Source: a virus
IMG/VR virus record: IMGVR_UViG_3300042507_006854
Span: 62,001-126,000 of that record
Length of the DNA stretch: 64,000 nt
Direction: 5' to 3' (one strand)
The position numbers and the translations under genes are program-made. Below the pieces are notes generated by a model. The model did not search any database, had not been told where the DNA came from, and saw only the letters and a program-made list of their open reading frames with translations. Positions 60,222 to 64,000 of the stretch are shown here, piece after piece (position 1 is the stretch's first letter; each line of letters starts with the position of its first letter).

Positions 60222-60423
60222 AATACAAGTAAAGGGAGAGGTTACCGGAACTAGATATAGTAGCCAACAATTTATTAAAGGTAAGCATGTTATTTCAGCT
60301 ACTTACCCACTTTCAGAAACAATAAATATCAAAGGAAAAATGGCTCAACCATATATTAGTAGTCATTCTATGGATGTGGGGATGCCCGATTATGGAGAAA
60401 CTGGGTTAGAAATTTTATTTTAA
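60154..60423 (+). CDS. Small lipoprotein, 89 aa
   Basis: Signal peptide MKKINLILILLLLQNVGC with a lipobox-like LQNVGC and acylation Cys at residue 18; mature part is short and beta-rich. Implies a host with an outer membrane or a lipoprotein pathway. Possibly alters the host surface or blocks superinfection. Overlaps the preceding gene out of frame. Confidence 0.65.
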   Translation: MKKINLILILLLLQNVGCQHLDKIQVKGEVTGTRYSSQQFIKGKHVISATYPLSETINIKGKMAQPYISSHSMDVGMPDYGETGLEILF

Positions 60424-60429
60424 AAACAG

Positions 60430-60458
60430 TTGACAAAATAATAAAATAAGTGTATATA
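60430..60458 (+). promoter_or_regulatory. sigma70-like promoter of the large RNA
   Basis: TTGACA at 60430-60435, 17-nt spacer, TATATA at 60453-60458, then exactly 6 nt to GTTCTTTGAAAATTTT. Confidence 0.7.
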
Positions 60459-60464
60459 AAAATA

Positions 60465-60830
60465 GTTCTTTGAAAATTTTATTAGCGAACCGCTCACATT
60501 GAGCAGAGACGCTAATGAATGGTGGCGTGGCGATGTACAACCAATAAAATCGGGATCGCCTTTGATAAGGTATGCAACTCTACCTCCATATGTGCCAAGC
60601 TTATTACGCTTGGCGAATTCTAGAATCCATATGGTTCCACAGTGAATAAGACTATCGGAGTCGTTAGTTCAAAAAAGAAGAGCGTAGGTTCTGGGTTATC
60701 CAAGGCTAGATGGGCCAAAACTCTTGTATAAATGGTTAGGTGTTCTGAATTAAAGAGTAGTCTTTAATAATGCCAGCAGGGGCGCAACTCTGAACTGGTC
60801 CAAAGTGCGATAAAAACACCAAATTTTAAT
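60465..60830 (+). ncRNA. Large structured RNA of unknown class, directly upstream of tRNA-Met
   Basis: About 365 nt with no ORF. Starts with the boxA-like GTTCTTTGAAAATTTT. Helices seen by eye: ATTAGCG/CGCTAAT enclosing GCTC/GAGC; GGCGAT/ATCGCC; CCATATG/CATATGG enclosing GCCAAGC/GCTTGGC; ATTAAAGA-gtag-TCTTTAAT; and an outer GGTGTT/AACACC. It runs straight into a tRNA gene, the setting of the large phage-borne RNAs GOLLD and ROOL, but it is shorter and I recognise no motif of either. Not RNase P, 6S or group I. Likely real because of its own strong promoter and many nested stems. Confidence 0.7.
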
Positions 60831-60903
60831 TGCAGGATCGACAAGAGGTTAAGTCAGTAGGCTCATAACCTACCATGCGTGAGTTCAAATCTCACTCCTG
60901 CTA
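60831..60903 (+). tRNA. tRNA with CAT anticodon (Met, or Ile2)
   Basis: Acceptor TGCAGGA/TCCTGCT has a T1-T72 mismatch, an initiator-like feature. Anticodon loop CTCATAA, stem GTAGG/CCTAC; T arm GTGAG-TTCAAAT-CTCAC. The anticodon stem is not the GGG/CCC of initiators, so Met-elongator, initiator or lysidine-type Ile2 cannot be separated here. Confidence 0.85.
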
Positions 60904-60911
60904 TTTTTTAT

Positions 60912-60940
60912 TTGACTCTAATGTAAAATCATAATAATAT
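60912..60940 (+). promoter_or_regulatory. sigma70-like promoter of 60947
   Basis: TTGACT at 60912-60917, 17-nt spacer, TAATAT at 60935-60940, exactly 6 nt to the ATG. Confidence 0.65.
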
Positions 60941-60946
60941 CAATAC

Positions 60947-61213
60947 ATGAACAACACAATTGATATTAATAGTCGTAATACTCCTACAATTCATCAACTT
61001 CGGCGTGCTGGATGGAAAGTGCGCGTAATTCATGGTCAGTATGAGAATGATGAAGCGCTATTTGATCGCTATACCCGCATTGAACTAACAAGTCCAGAAG
61101 GTAAAGATTCTTTTGGTGTTGCTAACTGTAGTAAAAAAGATCAATGGAATCGTAAACTTGGCAATCGTATTGCCCTTGGTAGGGCTTTGAAAAATTATAC
61201 TCCTATTTCATGA
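60947..61213 (+). CDS. Hypothetical protein, 88 aa
   Basis: Soluble, basic: LRRAGWKVRVIHGQYENDEAL and KKDQWNRKLGNRIALGRAL. The RRAGWKVRVxH... pattern is common in small phage proteins of unknown function. Four-nt overlap with the next gene. Confidence 0.65.
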   Translation: MNNTIDINSRNTPTIHQLRRAGWKVRVIHGQYENDEALFDRYTRIELTSPEGKDSFGVANCSKKDQWNRKLGNRIALGRALKNYTPIS

Positions 61214-61413
61214 AAAAAATCATTTTTATTTTATTTTTGTCTATAACTATTTGTAACGCTGATTACGTTTCTAGCGGAAGTGGAGAAAATAAAGGAGAAG
61301 CGTATATCGAAGCTATGAGTAATGCTCCAAGTGGCGGTCATTGGATTTTACATGATATACGTTATGGACCAAATGGAACTACGTGTACTATTACTTGGAA
61401 AATTAAAAAATAA
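61210..61413 (+). CDS. Small exported protein, 67 aa
   Basis: Signal peptide (MKKIIFILFLSITICNA) with probable cleavage before DYVSSG, then a short Gly/Ser-rich mature part with GGHWILHDIRYGPNGTTCTI. Likely periplasmic. Function unknown. Confidence 0.6.
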   Translation: MKKIIFILFLSITICNADYVSSGSGENKGEAYIEAMSNAPSGGHWILHDIRYGPNGTTCTITWKIKK

Positions 61414-61418
61414 TTAAA

Positions 61419-61489
61419 TGCCCTCTGGTGAAATGGTATCACGGTTCCCTTTGGAGGAATTTTTCTACGTTCGAGTCGTAGGGGGGCAG
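61419..61489 (+). tRNA. tRNA-Gln (TTG)
   Basis: Acceptor TGCCCTC/GGGGGCA with T1 and discriminator G73, typical of Gln. Anticodon loop CTTTGGA (TTG). T arm CTACG-TTCGAGT-CGTAG. Confidence 0.9.
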
Positions 61490-61497
61490 CTTTTAAG

Positions 61498-61526
61498 TTG
61501 ACTTTATATTCAATAAACTATATCAT
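61498..61526 (+). promoter_or_regulatory. sigma70-like promoter of 61533
   Basis: TTGACT at 61498-61503, 17-nt spacer, TATCAT at 61521-61526, exactly 6 nt to the ATG. Confidence 0.65.
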
Positions 61527-61532
61527 CCTCTT

Positions 61533-61727
61533 ATGAAAGATAACACAAATATTTATTTTGCATTTATTACGTCACTTGGCTTTATGATTTGTCTTTTGGC
61601 TATTGTTTCCCTTCATAAAGAAAATAAAAAATTGCAAGCACAAATTGATGAGCTGCACTTGATTTTTAATCAAAACTTTTTGCAAGAAATGGTTGTTAAT
61701 AAACCCACTGTTAAATTTGAATTTTAA
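61533..61727 (+). CDS. Small membrane-anchored coiled-coil protein, 64 aa
   Basis: Transmembrane segment near residues 8-27 (YFAFITSLGFMICLLAIVSL) followed by a heptad helix (KENKKLQAQIDELHLIF). May be spanin-like or a host-membrane modulator; no family. Confidence 0.55.
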   Translation: MKDNTNIYFAFITSLGFMICLLAIVSLHKENKKLQAQIDELHLIFNQNFLQEMVVNKPTVKFEF

Positions 61728-61730
61728 AAA

Positions 61731-61821
61731 ACTGGATTAGTGTAATTGGAAGCACCGACGAGCTTATACCTCGTGTGCCCTAGATGAGGGCCGAGCGCTG
61801 GTTCGATTCCAGCATCCAGTA
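61731..61821 (+). tRNA. tRNA with TAT anticodon and long variable arm
   Basis: 91 nt. Acceptor ACTGGAT/ATCCAGT, anticodon stem ACGAG/CTCGT with loop CTTATAC (TAT, reads AUA Ile). Yet it has a class II variable arm, hairpin GCCCT-agatg-AGGGC, and a Leu-like D arm (AATTGG), with A73. Normal Ile tRNAs have a short variable loop, so identity is uncertain between Ile and Leu/Ser-like charging. Confidence 0.8.
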
Positions 61822-61831
61822 CCATTTAAAT

Positions 61832-61904
61832 GTTGCTCGTGGTGTAACGGTAAGCATTACAGATTGTGATTCTGTCGGTGAGGGTTCGAGCCCCTTCGAG
61901 CAAC
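61832..61904 (+). tRNA. tRNA-His (GTG)
   Basis: Has the His-specific extra G-1 (61832) opposite C73, acceptor TTGCTCG/CGAGCAA, anticodon loop TTGTGAT (GTG), T arm GAGGG-TTCGAGC-CCCTT. Confidence 0.92.
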
Positions 61905-61915
61905 CCAAAAAATAT

Positions 61916-61944
61916 TTGACATTTCATTCAATCAGTCTTATAAT
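61916..61944 (+). promoter_or_regulatory. sigma70-like promoter of 61953
   Basis: TTGACA at 61916-61921, 17-nt spacer, TATAAT at 61939-61944 (both consensus), 8 nt to the ATG. Confidence 0.75.
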
Positions 61945-61952
61945 AATATACT

Positions 61953-62060
61953 ATGAAACATATTATTCTATCAATCCTAGTAGTTGTCGCTTTAACAGCC
62001 TGTGCTTCTAAAAAGCCTTGTTCGCCATGTGGCAAAACTACAGTTTGCGCTGTTAAATAA
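61953..62060 (+). CDS. Very small lipoprotein, 35 aa
   Basis: MKHIILSILVVVALTAC-type signal with lipobox LTAC and a 19-residue mature part with Cys-x-x-Cys pairs (PCSPCGK). Strong consensus promoter and a terminator after it. Size is like T5 Llp-type superinfection-exclusion lipoproteins or Rz1, but identity is unproven. Confidence 0.7.
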   Translation: MKHIILSILVVVALTACASKKPCSPCGKTTVCAVK

Positions 62061-62082
62061 ATTAATTTAAAAGTGTAAACTA

Positions 62083-62115
62083 AATAGCAGGCTAGCAATA
62101 GTCTGCTATTTTTTT
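62083..62115 (+). terminator. Rho-independent terminator
   Basis: AATAGCAG pairs with CTGCTATT (8 bp), followed directly by a T7 run. Ends the lipoprotein transcript just before tRNA-Gly. Confidence 0.75.
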
Positions 62116-62116
62116 G

Positions 62117-62187
62117 GCGGGATTAGTTTAGTGGTAAAACTGGACTCTTCCAAAGTCAAGTCGTCGGTTCGATTCCGACATCCCGCA
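62117..62187 (+). tRNA. tRNA-Gly (TCC)
   Basis: Acceptor GCGGGAT/ATCCCGC, anticodon loop CTTCCAA (TCC), T arm GTCGG-TTCGATT-CCGAC. It begins right after the terminator's T-run, so it needs its own promoter or readthrough. Confidence 0.92.
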
Positions 62188-62188
62188 A

Positions 62189-62971
62189 TTAATATTCGAT
62201 ATTGAATCTTTTTAAATAAACATGAATATTTTTTACGAATGTTTCTTTATTTCTCATAAGATGAATATATCCACTTTGAGAAATTTTTTCATCGAAATCT
62301 GTTTTCCAATTTTTAATATTTATTAATTGTGAAATATTTATGTTAAAAAATTTGAATATCTGAAATAACCATATTTGTTCGATTAATACAGATGGTTCCA
62401 TAAAGTTCGGAGAATTCTTATATTTAATATAAAAATTATCTATGATTTCTGCATTTTCTTTAATATAATTCATAAGAATATTTATACTTTGTTGAATTAT
62501 TTTTATATCTTGACCACCTATTATACCACAATTATAAGAAATACTCGGATAATTTTCTGTTTCTTGGGGCTGTATAGAAAATAAATTTTGTAAATTTGTA
62601 GACATTTTTATGTTAAATGCCTCGTCATGAAAACAAAAAATATCATTTTTTAAAAAGTCTCTTGAAATCGGTTTTGTTAAAAACAAATCATTATCAATGT
62701 GTATAGATGGCTCATTTACCAATGACAAAGAAATTAATTTGCCAGCTGACCAAAAACATTTTGGAAGATTATCGAAAATATTTTTAGGGAATAGTTTTAT
62801 GTAATCAAAATTAATTTTATTAAAAGATGGTAAAGATTTTTCGTCTGTATAAAATACTGTTTTAAAACCTTGTTTTTTTGCAAAAAAATTAGCTAAAGCC
62901 GTAAGTTCTACATAATTTTTAGTAGGATAAAATGAAAAAGGATTATGTGCATGACTAAATATGGCTTTCAT
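62189..62971 (-). CDS. Putative glycosyltransferase (DUF6734-like)
   Basis: 260 aa from the ATG at 62971; an upstream in-frame ATG at 63019 adds unlikely residues. SIHIDNDLFLTKPI has the D-x-D-like site of GT-A transferases; KAIFSHAHNPFSF and FCFHDEAFNI fit the DUF6734 group. Stop lies beside tRNA-Gly, convergent with it. Another sugar gene of the phage. Confidence 0.65.
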   Translation of the reverse strand: MKAIFSHAHNPFSFYPTKNYVELTALANFFAKKQGFKTVFYTDEKSLPSFNKINFDYIKLFPKNIFDNLPKCFWSAGKLISLSLVNEPSIHIDNDLFLTKPISRDFLKNDIFCFHDEAFNIKMSTNLQNLFSIQPQETENYPSISYNCGIIGGQDIKIIQQSINILMNYIKENAEIIDNFYIKYKNSPNFMEPSVLIEQIWLFQIFKFFNINISQLINIKNWKTDFDEKISQSGYIHLMRNKETFVKNIHVYLKRFNIEY

Positions 62972-62990
62972 ATAATTTATCGAATAATTA

Positions 62991-62997
62991 GTGTAAT
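62991..62997 (+). promoter_or_regulatory. GTGTAAT late-type motif before 63005
   Basis: GTGTAATAATTATAATG, 7 nt between GTGTAAT and the ATG at 63005. Confidence 0.55.
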
Positions 62998-63004
62998 AAT
63001 TATA

Positions 63005-64000
63005 ATGATTTTTACACAAGAAAACGAAGAAAAATTTCCAACTTTATTTGGATTTAAGACGGATAATAAAGTTGCTGCAAATTTATTAAATATAGTATAT
63101 GGGATAGTTATGGTTGTTTCCATATCTTTTGCCTATTATGCTTTAAGTCTTATTCTTGTTGGGTGGTCATTTTTAATGATTTTTTTAGCCTCTCTCGCCG
63201 TGGTGGGGCTACCATATTGTATTAAAATTATTCTTTTTGGAAGGAAAGAATTTACTTTAAATATGGCTGTTCTTTGTATTGTCATTAGTATATTACCCAC
63301 AATATTTGATTTTATTGGATTTTACGCTAAAACAAGTGTTCGACAATCACTCATAGAAACAAAGTTCGAGGTATTAGAAAAAATTAATTATTTTGATAAA
63401 GAGGCTCGTGAAAGTATAACTCAAAATATAATACAATTAGACCAAAATTTTAATGATCAATTAATTCAAACCGATAAAAAATTTAATGAACAAAAAGGTG
63501 AATTAAATAAACAAGTTTTAGACGCTGAACAAACATATATAGATGAAACAGAAGGAATTGCTGGAAAAACAACTTCTGGAAAAATTGGCGCTGGACCAAA
63601 AGCTCGAGAGCTTGAAGCCGAATGGCGTAGAAAAGAAGCGGAAAATGAATTGGCTCTTGAAACTTTGAAATCTAATAAAGATAGAGAAATAGAAAAAATA
63701 AATAAAAATTATTTAACCGAAAAATCTTCTTTAGAAGAAGGTATTGCCGTAATTAATCAATTAACAAAAACAGATAAAGATTCGGGGGTAATTCTTGAAG
63801 TTACAAAAGCACAAACCTTTGATGAATTAGCCGAAACATTAATTCGTTTAAATAGTTCCATAAATATTATTAGTTCAAAACTACAATTAGAACCGGAATA
63901 TATTAAATTTTCTACTGAAAATATAATTCAATTATCTTTTGGGGCTTTATTTCGTGGAGATATAACAGCAATAATATGTTTATCTTTAGCTGTCTTATTA
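63005..64000 (+). CDS. Large membrane protein, DUF4407-like, 3' end beyond window
   Basis: 332 residues read without a stop. Hydrophobic segments near residues 30-55, 58-78 and 90-110, then a long charged coiled-coil (about 120-290) with GIAGKTTSGKIGAGPKAREL, and the start of a last membrane segment (AIICLSLAVLL). N-terminal helix bundle plus coiled coil recalls DUF4407 proteins. Late-type motif upstream. Role unknown. Confidence 0.6.
   Translation, partial: MIFTQENEEKFPTLFGFKTDNKVAANLLNIVYGIVMVVSISFAYYALSLILVGWSFLMIFLASLAVVGLPYCIKIILFGRKEFTLNMAVLCIVISILPTIFDFIGFYAKTSVRQSLIETKFEVLEKINYFDKEARESITQNIIQLDQNFNDQLIQTDKKFNEQKGELNKQVLDAEQTYIDETEGIAGKTTSGKIGAGPKARELEAEWRRKEAENELALETLKSNKDREIEKINKNYLTEKSSLEEGIAVINQLTKTDKDSGVILEVTKAQTFDELAETLIRLNSSINIISSKLQLEPEYIKFSTENIIQLSFGALFRGDITAIICLSLAVLL

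Noticed and set aside
60465-60830. RNase P RNA, 6S RNA or a fifth group I intron
   Set aside because: Conserved RNase P core motifs, the 6S single-bubble fold and group I R/S elements were looked for and not found.
61784-62011. ORF covering two tRNAs and the small lipoprotein
   Set aside because: It runs through tRNA genes in a frame different from the lipoprotein.
1-64000. Stop-codon reassignment
   Set aside because: TAA, TAG and TGA all end well-defined genes (for example TGA ends the epimerase and dCMP deaminase), so the standard code is used.
1-64000. CRISPR array, insertion sequence or integrase/attachment site
   Set aside because: No regularly spaced repeats, no transposase and no integrase were seen; the four large repeats are the introns.

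Overview
This window is an AT-rich segment of a tailed double-stranded DNA phage (Caudoviricetes) infecting a bacterium, probably a Gram-negative one. Evidence for a phage: a T4-style replication and recombination set (UvsX/RecA-like, DnaB-like helicase, DnaG-like primase, Pol III alpha-type polymerase, dNMP kinase, dCMP deaminase, class II ribonucleotide reductase, ThyX), a small phage sigma factor, ten tRNAs, a tmRNA, and several paralogous structural genes. Evidence for a Gram-negative host: two short lipoproteins with lipoboxes, an exported small protein, and glycosyltransferases of lipopolysaccharide type. Host sigma70-like promoters (TTGACN-N17-TATAAT) are plentiful. No terminase, portal or major capsid gene was recognised, so this is only part of a larger genome.

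Layout. 1-4.6 kb (minus): an annealing-like protein (partial), two glycosyltransferase genes, a putative ssDNA-binding protein and a membrane protein. 4.7-25.9 kb (plus): sigma factor, SSB-tailed protein, glycosyltransferase, NrdJ, Gmd, UvsX, a sugar-modification block (12.4-17.5 kb), dNMP kinase, helicase, primase, dCMP deaminase, RecB-like nuclease, and a DNA polymerase III split into PHP, exonuclease and polymerase genes. 25.9-50.8 kb: late virion genes, mostly minus, including four paralogous large structural genes, four tandem small Cys-Cys proteins and two tail-tube-like paralogues. Plus-strand genes with their own promoters lie between them (VWA and MoxR proteins, ThyX, a zinc peptidase). 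50.9-64 kb (plus, except a tmRNA and one glycosyltransferase-like gene): SemiSWEET, two tRNA clusters, an AAA ATPase, two metallophosphoesterases, many small unknown genes, a large unidentified structured RNA, lipoproteins, and a large membrane protein that runs off the end.

Regulation is unusually legible. Early/middle promoters sit so that the predicted transcription start falls on or within a few bases of the ATG (often exactly 6 nt between -10 and ATG), which implies leaderless mRNAs. Late genes instead carry a GTGTAAT-type motif 7-10 nt before the ATG, a candidate site for the phage sigma factor. Non-coding RNA units (tmRNA, the large RNA, one tRNA cluster, and the group I introns) share a boxA-like motif, GTTCTTT(A/G)AAAATTT, at or near their predicted 5' end. 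Four group I introns lie directly in front of the four paralogous structural genes.

The strongest candidates for something undescribed are the ~365-nt structured RNA at 60465-60830, the shared boxA-like tag on non-coding transcripts, and the intron-plus-structural-paralogue cassettes. Everything here was read by eye; family assignments come from motif recognition, not from database searches.
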